In this document: positions 1 through 13,867 of the stretch, in pieces
How positions within the stretch are numbered: the stretch's first letter is position 1
Layout: every line of letters starts with the position of its first letter
Assembly: GCA_028532985.1 (NCBI GenBank)
Contig: JANCIK010000006.1
Coordinates: 3,224,001 to 3,288,000, forward strand
DNA length: 64,000 nucleotides
Source of the DNA: Stropharia rugosoannulata
Taxonomy: Eukaryota > Basidiomycota > Agaricomycetes > Agaricales > Strophariaceae
Direction of reading: 5' to 3'
Notes under the pieces: generated by a model
Seen by the model: the letters and a program-made list of their open reading frames with translations, nothing else
What the model was told of the DNA's origin: nothing
The model's database searches: none
Translations under genes and position numbers: made by a program

Positions 1-2483
1 CGAGTGTGAGCAAATCCAGGCAAAAAAGGAGAATCGGCGCACAGCGCGTCGCGACGCGACGAGTACGGCATCGGTACGGCATGCAGCGGCACCGCGGCAG
101 CGACCCAAAATGGCAAAAATAACCATGGATGATGGCATGTTCCAGCGTTCCCTCATTTCCCTTGCCTTTCCCAGTGTTCCTGCCACAGACGCCAGGCGCG
201 TACCCAGGCCTCCACGTACTGTCACTACAAAGTGCTGTGGGCATCCCATCCCATCCGCCCGTCCATCTCTGTCTGATCCAGCTAATATGAACCATTCCTA
301 CGTCGTTTTTTCCCACTCGCAAGACCCTTCCATTCCATTGTAACCGTTTCGTTGCGTTCCCTGAATCGGACGACGCGCGCGCTCACACACGATGCCAGAA
401 CTAGCAGCTACTATTTCCATGCATATGTACATATTTCCGTATGCTTAATTTGCGCCATAAGAAAGTTAACCCTGGCCAAACGATTCCCATTGTCTTCTTA
501 TTTCCGCGTCGCCGTTGTGAGAATGGGCACTTGCAATGCATAGGGCATGCATGCTTGCAGGAGCTGGGCACCCAAACGTTCGTCCTGGCTCTCCACAGCA
601 GACCCTTACCTTACATCTACATTGATACATACATAAATTATATACATACCACCTTAAATGATCAAAACATCCGCGTCGGAGTCGGACTTAACATGCCCTC
701 TTCCCGTTCCCGTGGGCCCGTAGCCGTACGCAGCAGCACCAGCAGCAGAAGCCAGCTACACAGGGCCACAAATAGCCCGGAAAAAGGGCAAGCGCTCTTA
801 ATGGTTACTTACATACCTACATACCCACATGCCTGCATGCATCAGCATCAGCCCAGTCCTATATTTTGCTCAAAGCCTTGCGTAGGGACCTTTACTTTAC
901 TTGATTTCACTTTACTTGCCGTACAATTCAATTACTTAGGAGTATAATTATAAATTACATCTGGTGGACGACCGCAGGGTAACCGAGCCCCGCCGGCCTG
1001 GTAAGTGTTCTAATACAAGGGCTTCGCTACGGCGGTGCGGTGCGAGGCGAGGCGACAACGGCTACTTACTGACACAGTCGACTCGCATACGCACGCCAAA
1101 GCAGCGGATGGCCTATAGCACGGTAATGTCATTGGTAGAGGTATGTCTAAGCTACTAGTCTCCAAGTACGCACACACGCCCACCCCTAAGTGCACGCCAC
1201 GACCCCGTCAGGCAAACTCTGCTCTGCTCCGCCCCGTTTCAGCTAAGCCAAGTTCTGTGCCAACTCCAGCTCCAGCTCGCTCCCACACTCACACTCCAAG
1301 TCTCCGTTCTCAGCGAGCCGACCGGGGACCGATCAAGTAAGGCGAAGAAAAAACATTGGGGATGGAAAAGATCGTTAACAAAACATTTCTCGCCTCAATT
1401 CACGACCGACGGCAGGCAGGACAGGAAAAGATTATTAACGTGTGTTTTATTTGTAACCATTAATGGAGTAATAGTATGTTCAAGTATTTAGTTAACTAGT
1501 AAGTAGGTATACGTATGGGAACAGACAGAGCAGACAACGAAGACAATTATAAGCGCGGCATGTACGGTACTTACTGCGTACTTTGCGTGAGAGGGGCAGA
1601 AATGGTGATGGTACAGATGTGTGTATGTACTGGATGGATGATATGGATGTATGTACGAGGCCAAGAAAGGTCATGGGAATGGCATGAGCATGAAAGACAA
1701 CAGCAAGAAAACTGATTGATAGAGGAATATAAAGCGTGGTGGGCAATGCATGCGAAACAGATGTATGAAAGGGATCAGACGAACAAACAAACACCAGACA
1801 GTGTTCGTGGCGATTTTCGAAAGGTCATGAAAGAGAACAAGAAGACGATGAGACTGGGTAAAGGGCAGTAAAGGAAGAACAACAGCAGGCGAGCACCTTC
1901 CGCGTGAGAGAGGGCGGATGGCCATCCGCCTCATGCGTCGCACGCCCACCCAGCTAGGCGGGCCGCGGGACAGGCTTGGCTGGGCAGGGTAGAGGACGTA
2001 GGAACCGATGCCCACAGGCGTGCGAGTCGAGTCTGACAGTCTGCAGAGGGTGCGCAGTCGGCGGCGGGCGTGGGTAGCGGGCCCACCCCGTTGAGAAAGG
2101 ATCACCATCATGGCGGCGATGGTGACGGCGATGGTGACGCGGGCTGTGGGATGCGCCGTGGGCAGGGGGTGGGAGCGCACCCACGGTCGCAGCCCGCACG
2201 CACCGCATAGTGCTCAAAAAAAGAGCTGCACGCTGCGCGTGGGAGCCTCCGCAGAAAACTCGCAAAATGCACTGCCGTAAACAACAGGCAAAAAATCCTG
2301 GCACTGCAGAGAGGCGGAATGGAAGAGCTGGCCGGAATGACTCGGAGAGAATGCGTGCTGTTATGTTTGTGGTGCTGACTGGGTGGTTTGGGTCTGAAGT
2401 TGGGGCGATAGATAAGACTGGTTGGTTGGCATAGAGGCCGAGGCTGCGCAGCCGGGCGCAGGGACGATGCGATGCGCGCGCGC
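1..2483. other. No supported gene; moderately GC-rich spacer
   Basis: I see no coding region here that is supported by splice sites, a recognisable family or consistent frame use. Open frames exist on both strands but overlap one another and read as low-complexity Arg/Ser/Pro/His-rich peptides. The stretch contains simple-sequence patches built on ATGGATG, TACATACC and TGCATGCATCAGCATCAG. The right end must include the 3' untranslated region of the minus-strand zinc-finger gene that stops at 2484. The left part could be promoter or 3' DNA of a gene outside the window, but nothing shows which. Confidence 0.5.
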
Positions 2484-3227
2484 CTATTGTTCGAGTGCAT
2501 ATTCAACCGCAACACAGCAGGCCTCGCTGCCGCCGCGCTGGCCATGTAGGCGCAGACTTTGCAGAGTCGGGAAGCCGGCGTCACATGCCGGGCACGGATG
2601 CATGCTGAGCTCGTCTGAAGAGATGCTACGTGCTGAGCCACTCGACCGCGATCGCTTTGAGCTCTGAGAAGCCTAGACAAAGAAGGTCAGCGTTTAGGCA
2701 AGCGCATATATGCGGGTTATACTCACGTTGTCGTCATCCTGAACTGGCTCTTCGATTTCCTCCAACTTGCGTTTCAGCGAGTCTGTTCGCAGACCAGTCA
2801 GCTCCAGATCGGCTGCAAAGGGGCTGCAAGAGTACGCACCCGTTGAGGGAGTCTCGGAGTGTGCGCGCCATAGCAGGATGCGCTTCATCCTGCGCGCAAA
2901 GGCATCAGAGTCCGATGAGGTTTGGGAAGTGGGGGCGGGCTGCTGTTCCGGAGCATAGTCGTCGGACGAGCAGTATGAGGAGCACACCTCCTCCTCTTCC
3001 TCCTCCTCGTCGTCAAACGAAGACGACGAAGACGATGAGGAGTATGAGGAGGACGCGGCGGAGCTGGAGTCAATGACGGAGGAGATGCGGCGCGGGGGCG
3101 GTGCGTCGACCTCGACGAGCTGGATGACGGCGTGGGGCTGGCAGAGGTAGAGGCGGCCATCGTGCTGCTTTGTTTCGAAGGCGACGGGGGTGCGGAGCTG
3201 CTGGTGCGGGGGGACGAGGTCGAACAT
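2484..3227 (-). CDS. Small acidic protein with C-terminal C2HC zinc finger (2 exons)
   Basis: The model is exon 1 at 3227-2727, a 54-bp GT-AG intron, and exon 2 at 2672-2484, giving 229 aa. The start is the ATG at 3227. The N-terminus (MFDLVPPHQQLRTPVAFET) is followed by a poly-Ser and poly-Glu/Asp stretch at about residues 53-80. A basic Ser-rich patch (SSKRSRSSGSARS) follows. The C-terminus holds one finger, HPCPACDAGF...LRLHG...EAC, with spacing C-x2-C-x12-H-x8-C and ending near VAVEYALEQ. I recognise this ending as typical of a basidiomycete family of single-finger proteins whose function is not known to me; a nuclear nucleic-acid-binding role is inference. It lies 284 bp downstream of the MKT1 stop on the same strand, so its promoter must be in that gap. 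Confidence 0.8.
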
Positions 3228-3511
3228 GGTGGGCGTTGTGGGAGGGATGGTGGGTGGCCTGGCGTGGTGGAGAACCCGCGTCTTATGTACCCGGACGGCG
3301 AATTAACGCACGAGATCGTGCGCCCGATCCGCCGCCAGATGCATCGGGCCGCGCCATTCCCACCGTCCAATCCGGGGCAGCCTGGATTGGGTGCTCACGT
3401 GCTTGCAGATCGCGGATCTCATTTTCCCAGCCCCCACATCTCCGGATACATCCATCATAATCATATTCGCCGCGCCAACTCGTGCTACATATGTACACCA
3501 CTACGCCTACG

Positions 3512-6500
3512 CTACGCCTGCGCGGGGCGCATCGGCGCCAGCCACGCCTCCGCAGCCTCGAACTGCTCAATCAGCTCCCCCAGCACCGCCCGCTCAGAGT
3601 GCAGCTGCCGCATCGCAGCAAGCGCCTATAATAAGCATCGCCCAATCAGTCACCGCCGAACAAGACGAACACTGCACGAAAAAAGAAACCCTGCGAAGCG
3701 CCCCCACGCCACGCCAGTGCGGCCCAGATGGGCTGCTGATCCTTCTGCTGGCCAGAGGATGGCCAGGTGCGCCGGTCATGCACTCGCACACATGCGTTCC
3801 CCCACGCCCCCTCGCGCGGCGCACACAGCCAGCCAGCCAGACCACCGCCAAAATAGTATCCTGCAAGAAACACTCACCACGTCCCAGAACCTGAACCCGC
3901 GCTCGACCTCCGCCCGCGGATATTTCACCCCGGGGAATGTCTCTTCGCACAGTTCAAGCGCCACGGTCTTCTTTTCCGCGATGCCAGGCGCGTTCGCGTC
4001 GGTCACGCGCTGGCCACCGTTGATGTGCGTCAATGCGTCGAGGTACACCTTGGCAAGCACACCGAAACCGGTGTTCACGTCCGTCTGGAACGGCAGTGAA
4101 AGCGCAATGTCGAGCAGGTCTTCGCGCGCGCGCCGGGCGTCGTGTCGGAGGAGCATGTTCAGCGACGTCACCTCGAGCAGCGTGCGGAGGGCGCGCGTCA
4201 AGGAGCGTACGAACGCGTTAAACACCAGCAGCTCGCGCGAGAGCGGCGCGGACCATTGTTGAGGCTACGGAATGACAAAAAGGGAAAAATCCAATATTAG
4301 CCAAACCGCTGCCATGACACGACGAGACGAGACAAGGCAAAGTAGCAAAAAAAGAACGGTACGTCCCATCCCATACCACCGTTTCCTTCCTGGGTATGTT
4401 GTGGGAGCCATCACCTTACGACGATGAAATATCGGCGCAACCCACACTGCCCAAAATATGTGCAGATGCATCCCAGCGCGCTCACTCCAATCCATCCACC
4501 CATCTACATCACGGATGCATATGCTCTGCCATCCATCCACACAGTAGTCCACCCGCTCCGGAATCCCACAAAACCGGGCACCACAAATAAAAACGTAACA
4601 AATTTTGTAAAAATCACGGACCTTGAAATTGAGCGGCACGATGCTCAAAACTCGCATGACGAGCAGCATGTTCGACTTCTCTTCGTCTGTAAGTATCCAG
4701 GGAGCGTGTAAGCAAGCGGAACCACGAAAACAAAAACGCAACAAATGCACACGGCGGACGGAATGGAACTAGCACTTTTACGACGGCAGCACTGCATGTC
4801 TCTCCGATCCGCAGGGCTCTCGCCTGCACCAGACCACCCGCCACAGCATAAAAAAAGGCGGCTGTTGCGTGAAAGCATGCCATCAACTCCGGCCGTGAGA
4901 GCGCACCCACGGTTGGCCATCCCACGATCTGATGCTGCCTAGCACCCAGCCTGCGCTGTTCCCAAATGTCGGACACGGCGGCACAACCATGACACGCATC
5001 CAGTCCATCCATCCGTCCATATCCGTCTGCCCGCAAAGGGAATACAGAATAAATGCCTGTTGCATTGCATCAACCCCTCCAAACAGGGCCAAATGCCAAA
5101 TACAGCCCACGACACACTCGAAAAGGAAACGAGTATGTAAATATAAAAGGGTACGCACCTGTGCCGAAACTCGGCCCACCGCTAAAAGCACGCCCTGACC
5201 AGAGGTGGCCATGCATCACGCCTGCGCGGACGAGCTCGAGGAAGAGGTAAAGCGGGTCCTGGAATTTGTCGTTCACCTTGGCGTTCTTGAGTGCGCCATA
5301 CATTGCGCGAGCGAGCGGCGAATGCGTGTGGGTGTTGAGCAGGAATCTAAACTCGGCCCGACCAAAAAAAAATCCAAGCAGAAAACGAAACCCCAACAGA
5401 TGAAAAAAGAGTAAGGAAGCACGTCAGCACCGAGTCATCATCATCATCATATCAAGAACAGTTGAAGAAAAAAAGACAATGTTAATCTTCCCGCCACACG
5501 GGCTAGCCCGGCTGGGCTAGCGTGGGGGAGCGACTCTCTCCTGCGGCGCGCCGCCTCGCGCCGCATGCGAACAAGTGCAGGACACGGTAAACACGGGGCG
5601 AGAAGAAGCACGGCTCTCCTTCCCAGCCTGGTTTAGCCCATACCACTCGGGCTGATTCATCGAGTGATGGGTGTACCATAAACACTCGGGGCGGCAAGTT
5701 GATACATTGCGCCACCCATTCTCCATCGTGGCGTCAAGGCGGGCCCGCTCGGCGTGCGCAAGCCAAACGCGCGCGGGAGCACGAGTGCAGCGGAGGCGAG
5801 GAGGCCCAACGCGTCCCCACGACGGGCACACACCATATAAGGCTAAATATGGACGAGGGAAGCGGGAAGACCAAAAGCGTACGCACCCCCGTAGTTCCAG
5901 GAATCGCCAAATCACGTTGGCCACAACCTCGTCCTTTTTCTCAAGGGGGGCATTTGAGCTGTTTTTTATTTTCGTGCGAGTTGCGAGGCGTTCCGAGGAG
6001 GTCGCCCCCAGACAGAGTGCAAAGTCGATCGTCGCTGACTGCAATTAACCACACATCACGGCGAAGAAGCACATCAGTCAATGATCCACGGTAAAAAAAA
6101 GCAGAAACAAAACACAAAACATCCGCCATAGACAGCAGCGGGGGAAAGGAAGGCACAGCGCACCCCAGACGGGGTACGCTTTCCCACCTGCGCCCACCGA
6201 GTCTTGACTTTCTCCCTGTGCGTCGGAGAAACTAAAGTAGAATTATCGGTGCTTACGTTTTGTCTCCTCAACTCCTCCTCGACAATGGTATACCCAACAT
6301 TCCAGCTAGTAACGCGCTCGGCAAGCTGAGCGGTTTGTGCTGAATTGTGCTGCACGAGCTTGGGCGGGCCACCGTGCGCGTTGGGCGTATCGAACCAGAA
6401 GTGGCCCTGCACTTTCTTGTTGGCCCAGTATGAGTGGCACACGCTCCCAATGAGCGCGAGCGCGGTGCACCGAGGACCGGTTTGTCCGTCAGTAATGACC

Positions 6501-7849
6501 TCTTTAACAAAACGTTTATATTCTGTCGTTTCACCGTTGTCCAATGGCGGATTCTCCACGATTTGTCCGCTGGTAAGCCACACCAGCGCCTGTGGGCCCA
6601 GTAAGCCGCGGGAGAGGTAGTAGTAAATTTCATCGGGTAACCGGTTCGTGAAGATCTCGTGCAGGTCCTGTGGGATGTCTGCCGCCGTGGGATGGTGGGG
6701 GTGATGGTTGGGGTGCCCGTGAGTTGCGGGGTTGGGGAGCGCCAATGGGAGCGGCAGGACTGTGCCCTCGGATGAGAGAATGAGGGAATATTTGATCATA
6801 GACCGCGTGCGTGCATACTGGTCGGCATACTGGATAGCTTTGACCGCGGGATGTTCGGCGAAAGCGACTACGGCTTGGTGACCCGACTTGTAATATTTGA
6901 CCATATCAACTGTTGCTTTTAGTGCCTGCTCGTGCACTGTGGGAGGGAACGGCGTAGTTTGCTCTGACCCGACGAGGATGCCGATGTCCAAGAATTGATC
7001 CTCTGAGACTTGCAGCTCTTGCAAAAGGGTACGCTTCGAAGTAAATTGAAACGTCGGATTGGAAGAAGTCAAGTCGAGAGACGTAATGAGCTTATCCACG
7101 CCCGGGTAGAGTAAGGTGTCGGTTGGCCCGAATATCGCGTGGATGTACGATTTGTGGTGGCGTTGAAGGTATATTAACTATGCCGTGCAGAATGCAAGTA
7201 TCAGCGTATGTAAAAATAATCCAGTATAAAGCAGGATGCTATAGATCCCGTGAGAGAGGATAGGACGCGTACCTGTGCCCAAGCCACATACGGCGCAACG
7301 AGAAACTCCACGTTCCTATGCCTGAAGATCCTGAGGACCATCCTCCAGAGATCCCATTGGGCAAAGCTGCTTCGTCCTTCGAAGAGTTTGGTTGCAGCGT
7401 CTTCCTGCCCGTTTTCGTATTTGGCCCACGCGGCCTGACGGTCCCTGCATGCGTCGATGTGTTCGGCATGATTGGCGTTCTTCCAGCGTTTGTTGGGAAG
7501 CAATCCGGGAAAGACAAAGACTGGCTTGATGCGAAGCTTCTCGAGTGCCCGTAGGTCAGATTCAATGCGTTGTGTGAGCGCTAATGGGAGCCCTCCTGTC
7601 GCGGCAAGCAGGGGCTCGCGAGATGGCGCGTTGTCGGTCAGCTGCTGGAGGTAGTACGATGCATCGATCCCAAGACGTGAATCAGAAATGACAGAGAGTG
7701 GAAGGGTCTGGACATGCTTTCGTTCGAAAAGATAGTCTGCAAAAAAGGGACAATAGCAACAAAGGAAGATACGGATTAGCAGGCGGATTCTGGGAGCTTA
7801 GCAGGACTCTACAGGAAGTAGTCTCACTTTCTAGGTGCTTAAGCGGCAT
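3512..7849 (-). CDS. MKT1: MKT1-like post-transcriptional regulator (8 exons)
   Basis: Eight exons join without a frame break: 7849-7828, 7736-7273, 7177-6257, 6038-5887, 5346-5159, 4686-4622, 4264-3878 and 3625-3512, giving 770 aa. All introns are GT-AG. The start ATG at 7849 gives MPLKHLE, joined to a segment with LGIDASYYL and KPVFVFPGL, the degenerate XPG/FEN-type N-terminal domain of MKT1. The motifs FEGRSSFAQWDLWRMVLRIF and EFLVAPYVAWAQ (residues ~115-160) and DKLITSLDL follow. The C-terminal part (KFQDPLYLFLELVRAGVMHG, WSGRAFSGGPSFGT) matches the MKT1 C-terminal domain. In yeast MKT1 acts with PBP1 in the cytoplasm on mRNA fate; that role is inferred here from family membership. Five of the seven introns exceed 200 bp (218, 540, 472, 357 and 252 bp). 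The nuclease-like acidic residues of true XPG enzymes are generally not conserved in MKT1 proteins. Confidence 0.93.
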
Positions 7850-10800
7850 TTGGGTATGTGTCGTGAGCGCTGTGTCCGTTGAGCGCAGGCTGTTGGTGGT
7901 CGTTTCCAGCAACGACGCCCGTGGACAGGCCAGCAGTACCCAGAGCTTACATAAGCACAATCAACACAGCCGGGGCCTTGCTGCTTGCTTTTGCCTCTGC
8001 ACACCATCCTCAATAAATGCGTCGCTCGTCGTCGCGCCCCTTGAGCCTGCCCTTTGCCCACCTGTATGGTAGCTCATCCGTATGGCCGTAAGCTTTCTCT
8101 TCTTGGGCCTGAGCATGCTCATTTCGACCACGCATGTCGCAACAAGGATAAACCTCGACGGACGGTCGGGACGGTGGGCTATAGTAGACTCGGACTCTCA
8201 GCTGGAAATCGTTAAGTCCGTGGACATACGCTCGCCCTTGCACCTTCCTGGTGCGTAACATCTCTTGTAAAATAGCAATTCTCTCACCAGGATCCGTAGA
8301 GCCGTTTTAAACTTGGACTGGCCGTGCGATTGGCTCCCATCTACGTCAGCTCTGCCGCACCCGCACTGCACCGACTTATCACCCAGTCTACGTTTCGAAT
8401 CACCCTCAAATCCTCACCAGCATCGCCATTTCAGGTCGTGCTTTCCCAGCGGATGCATCATTTATCGCTGAATGGTACAGATAGATGGACCCTAATACAG
8501 CGGGCCTGGCTGTGTCTTTGGCTGTTGTCAATGCGTGCTCCGTAACCCTTGTCCATGGACGACAATCTGGCGTACATGTTGGGCACTGCGCTAGTTGAAC
8601 GTACTTTATTATTGGAGGTTGTCTGGAATGTCTATCCGATAGCGAGTCATCTGACGCTGCATCATGTATTTCGCGCGCCGTCACCCTGAGGTCGTGATGA
8701 ACTTTGTTCAAGGCTTCCCCTGTATCTCAACTAACTTGGATTGAACGCTCAGGCATCACCTCCGGTCACTTTGGTACCCATATCCGCTCGGCGAAACTCT
8801 TAGTTGTGCATGACGACGTTTCTCCGACGTTCCTTTGGACGTTATTCTAGTTGTGCTAGGCTGTGAACGGCCCTCATTTACCGGACTACCGTATCGTGCC
8901 TATCGTCCCAGACTCAGTCTTCTGGTCGTTGTTTTTCAAGTCATGTACAATCATGCAACATCTCCGAGGGTCTCTGCTCAAGAATCGGATCTGTTTTGGA
9001 TGGACCGGGTGTCTACTTTGTCTCCTTTTGAGACTCGCTAATCAAGGTCAATACATATCGTCGGCGTTCAATGATTTAACATTTAACGCCCAGCGGTAGC
9101 CTCGACGGCGAATTTACGACTATATGCGTTTCTATTGCGCAGTCCTAACATCACGGACGACATTCTACCTGCCCTACTTGCGACTAGAATGTATCACGGA
9201 GGTAAAAATACAGAAGACTTCGCATGTCAATCTCATCCGTAATCGACGAAGAAGGCTCATTTCTTCAGCTGGCTAGACATGTATATATTTCTTCAATCGA
9301 TATCACACAGGTTCTAATCATGACATGTCTTCTTCTGGGCTAAAACGATCGTGGGGACGTCCTTCTTTTGCTAGCTGGACACTACTGCAGGAATCAGGCT
9401 TTCACAAAAATCCGAACATTCTGCGACATCGTGCGACGGACAAAGCAATCACGTGTCTTCTTCCCCACGCGACAGATCCAGCACGATTGATCCGGCACCA
9501 TTTGCACCGCATTTCTCTCTAGCCGAGTCAAGAAGTCGGCCTTCGCCAACATTGTCGAATGCGATCATGGCATCGATGGCGCATTGCTGCTTATAGCTCT
9601 CCATCCCTTATATAATCCGGGGATGTTTGTTCTATGACCGACCCACCGACAAAGAACAACGGCCTACATTTTTTCTCGTCGCGTAGCTATCCAGTGGATA
9701 TGCGCACCACAAAGCGCCAGCGTGCATCACCTTCGGCGACAGAAGAAAAGTTGGAGTCGTGCGCACGTCCGGAATAATCACTTGATGTGCGGTACCACGC
9801 ACTGGCTTTGCATTCATCAAAGCCACATTGCGGTCTGGGCATGGACATGGCGAGACGTCCATCTGGGTCCCGCGACATCCCTGCAGTCGGAACTTCATGG
9901 AGCCTTGCTCACTCGCACTCACCGCCAGTATAACCGTCGCAGTCTTGGCCTTGGCGTGTCATCGTTTCGCGAACAGCGTCTTCACCGGGTATCGACTACA
10001 TTCAGGATGTAATGTAATTCAGTTGCAGGTGATTCTAAGCCTTCCGTTTGTTATGCTTTCGCAGTGCGGCGCACATGCGATTTACTCCGAGCTCCCTATT
10101 TGTACGTCTCGCAATTATGTGGCACGCCGCCCTCTCGCCTGACATACCTGAATTCTCGTGTCTTGTCCGCTAAAAATTAGGCTCAAGCTAAGTCACCGTA
10201 TGTTGAATGGTGTTCTAGATCAATATCAACAGGAGACCTCTGCTGACCCAGGCTTACCAGTAAGTAGCCGTACAAACTACACGCTAGTGGGAGCTAGGCG
10301 GACCTGCCACAGTTAAGGTCTGACGCCGGTGGGATTTTGTGGATGCCGCTGGGAAAGCGCAGGCTGTCCCAAGCCATTCATTGCTTGTCCGCAGGCTACA
10401 TTCTTGTCATAGCTGATGGCAATGCCTATAGAATCGGAATTCATAGGCAAATGAGGGAAAAACTGGGCAAAATAACCATTTGTGTGGTGGGCGTCTTGAA
10501 CAGAGTCCGGTCGGTGCCTGCGCGGTCAGTAGCCCTGCCCTTGTAAGGTTCCCATTTCCCTTCTCATCATCAGGCTCGGCGCCCGACAAAGACGGCGGGA
10601 GAAATGCATTTCGAGCCTGAGCCTCCACTGAGCGGGTTTTCTCCACTTAGAAGACAGAACGATATGTAGCGGCCCTTTGCCACGAGGGCATACGCGATGA
10701 TACTTGCTAACAATCATCGCCAGCGAGCCCGACATTCCCAGGCCTCTGGACTCTGGAGCACGACGAAGGAATGACATCAATATTCAAGTGGCTGCATATA

Positions 10801-13308
10801 TCCTTCCTGATGATGATGAGCTATTGACATTGCCACAATGGTCGAATGCGGATGGAGAATGGCAGAAAATAGTGTGGGCGGCTTCCCGCGATGAACGGGG
10901 AAAGCGTGTGCGCGCGTGGGCGCATTCCCACTTCTACTCTGTAACGTAGTTATGACTACGGCCCGGCCAGATATTCATGTGCGCGTCCGCAAGAGCTCAA
11001 CACGCGGTGGCAATAGAGAGAACGTGCGTGAACGTACTGTACATATGCGCATACCGCTGTGCATATGGACTCCATTACATACTTGTTACAACACAAAGCT
11101 TTCTAAAGCCACACTAGCCCAAACAGCTGACTTGATAAGTACATAGTGGATGGGTAAATTTTAGTTGGGCGTACCTTGGGAGAACTCACTCATCCACGGA
11201 CTTGCTCTAACTTGGGACGAAGCCAAGAAATTTTGGAAATATGTTATACAAGACATGGGAGAGTTATGTAAATAGATACATCAAGTGTAGTCGCTGGTGC
11301 ACTGATCCTTATCCGTTATAAACATCTTTTTTACTAGAGAATACAAGTAATTTTAATTTCTGCAGCAGCGGCCTTGAAGAGCTCGCAGTGCAACGAGATT
11401 GCAGATTTTTGCCTCTACATCCTCTTTGAGTTTATTCTATGATACGGCGCCCGGATACATCACACTGTCCGTACCTCGCAGAAAACGCGGTAATGTGACG
11501 TTACATGTCCCACTCTATGGAGAATCGATTTATCAAACTCTCTCATGAGCGACATCTACATCTGCGAAAGAATGATACTATGTAAGACCGGCCAACTACG
11601 AATGTCAGGCAACAAATGTTATATATTGTTCCGTGGTCATTTAAGCTCGCCCGCTCTGGCCATCATGGGCAGCGCCCAGCACTTACTACACGTATCAGTC
11701 CCTGTTCGACGCCATGGCTGCATCTCCCTGCAGCCGCAACTGATATACGTATTACTTGGTGTGTGTTGGGAAATTTCAACAGACACAGCATGCCGGAGCG
11801 TTTGAATCGGATGCGCATTATGCCCGTTTCGAAACCGCGGGGCCGGGAGTGTGTATGTTTAGACATAATTTAACTTATGTCACGTATGGACAGGCGACAT
11901 AGACAACTTGTGGCCTGCCTATTCCTGTCTATATGCTACTTATCTAATCTTTATCCAGAAGGTTACTCTTATCGGCCTCATAAATCGCAATCATCCTGCG
12001 TTAATAACAGGATCCCGGTAAATAGATCATAATACGTCCATGGAATGATGTGCATGAGTGTGCATGGCATGCATTTTAATTAATCCGGAGAGGATGCGGG
12101 ACCGTGCTTATAGCCGCTATTTGTTGGGTGTACCGTATTGCGAAATGGCACGCCAGGGCACGCCACCCTAATTCGCAGATCGAGCAATACAAATGTTTTG
12201 GGGACTTCGGTGTAAATGAAGGCACCCGTTTGTAACGGCAAACGTATCCATATAGTAAAGATCAGAAATTGTAGCCTCGACAAGCCTCGGCGACTCGGAG
12301 AGATACTATATGAATTGATACAATAGATTTGGAATCAGTCACGTTCAACGTAGGGAATTGATTCGGTTATGTGCATCCGAACTATAACGGCATGTCAGGG
12401 CATACACCGGATATTTGATAGAAAAGTGCAAAGCCTAGTGTCTCTCTGCACAGAGTGACGCTTACTGGATAAAGATGGAAACTGGCTTTCCTAAAGCAGA
12501 ATAGTGTACCAAGTTACTGTGTGAGAAAATCTTCAAATAAGGAGTAAAATTCGCATGCTCCAAAGTCTGGAGACAGCAGAGAAAGAAGGTAATGATGCAT
12601 TGGTATCCCTGAACTTTTTTAAACTTTTAACTAACTGTAGTACTCTATAATCATTCTCAAACCAGAATCAGTAACGGGCGTCTCAGCCTGAGAGCAGCAA
12701 TTTACTAACTGCATATCTAATCTGGGATCCGATAGGATTTATTGTAATTAGCGCTTATAATGCTCTTCAGGAAGAATTAAGCAGCTCCCTGCACAGTCAG
12801 GAGTCAATGGTACGTCAATACGTGTATGATAAGAGGGCTGGCTGACTATTCTGAAATGCTGTAAATTATCTGCATATCGCTGCGTTAATAAACCCCAAAG
12901 GTACCTTCCGAAACAAATCTTTCACTCAATTATTCAATATTCAATCCCAAAGAAGATCGGCCACTGTTTCAAATCAGGAAGTTGTCCGTTTAGTTTTTTG
13001 CCATTTCTCAACCCCAAAAACGGAATAAAACCCAATAAAATAACCAAAACAGGACACATGAACACCTATATGTTCCTTTATACGGAAACCAAGGAATGAT
13101 TATATAACTTTTTCTATAGAAATTTCTTGTGCTTCTATTTTACTCCTTGAGTTTAATGCTTATCCGCGTTTCCGGAAACAGAAATACCGACTAAAACAGG
13201 AAACTAAATGGACAACTTACTGATAAGTTGTCCAACATACAAATTGACTCCGCCTTTCTCAATATCCTTGATCCGAATCTTTCGATACGCGGCTATGTCC
13301 CATCTAAT
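7850..13308. other. Gene-poor 5.5-kb stretch; MKT1 promoter at its left edge
   Basis: The first few hundred bases upstream of 7849 must hold the MKT1 promoter. Beyond that I find no open frame above about 105 codons and no chain of frame-compatible exons. I recognise no protein family on either strand and no tRNA-like A/B-box pair. Composition is balanced to 12 kb and then becomes AT-rich (about 12.3-13.3 kb). It may be decayed transposon or gene DNA, but I could not identify a source. Confidence 0.5.
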
Positions 13309-13867
13309 GGGCAGAGGGAAAAAGCAGTGAGGCGTGCGTGAGTGCGTGAGTGGTACGTGAGCCACTTTCACGCATTTGCACTGATCCGTCACGCATTTTC
13401 ACGCACTTTGCACAGCCTCACGCACTTTCACACAGCCACACCACTGTTATGCATAATACCGGATACCTCACGCATCGTCACTTACTTGTTCGTTTACTAC
13501 AACAGACTAGTCAGTAGTGCTTTAAGTTCGAGTACAGTTATCTTATAAGAAGTAAATCATATCGAGTTAGTGTAATAATACATGGACAGATTGTATATAA
13601 GACAGAAATTCGGATAATACACGACTCACAGTCAACTGTTTCAGCTCAGTTTTGGATACCGAGTGATTTCTCTTGTGTTTCTGTGAAGTTGAAAATTTAA
13701 CTTAATCAAACACACATAAGGCTTTTAGACTTATATCATGTAGAATTACTATTTGTAACACATTGGAACTAATAGCATGAAAGATATTAGGCTCGGAAAC
13801 GAAAATATTTGTTATGGTGACAATTGTATTGCCTTTAGTTCTACATCAAAGATTTCTGTGTGGATCA

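Noticed and set aside
441..947. 168-codon plus-strand open frame
   Set aside because: It reads across simple-sequence DNA, with no recognisable domain, no splice context and competing frames.
1671..2680. Overlapping minus-strand frames of 116-190 codons
   Set aside because: They overlap each other and exon 2 of the zinc-finger gene in other frames, and are biased to Arg/Pro/His as expected from GC-rich non-coding DNA.
3132..4262. 376-codon plus-strand open frame
   Set aside because: It lies opposite the last MKT1 exons and the zinc-finger gene; the minus-strand exons have family similarity and splice sites, while this frame is Ser/Arg-rich and featureless.
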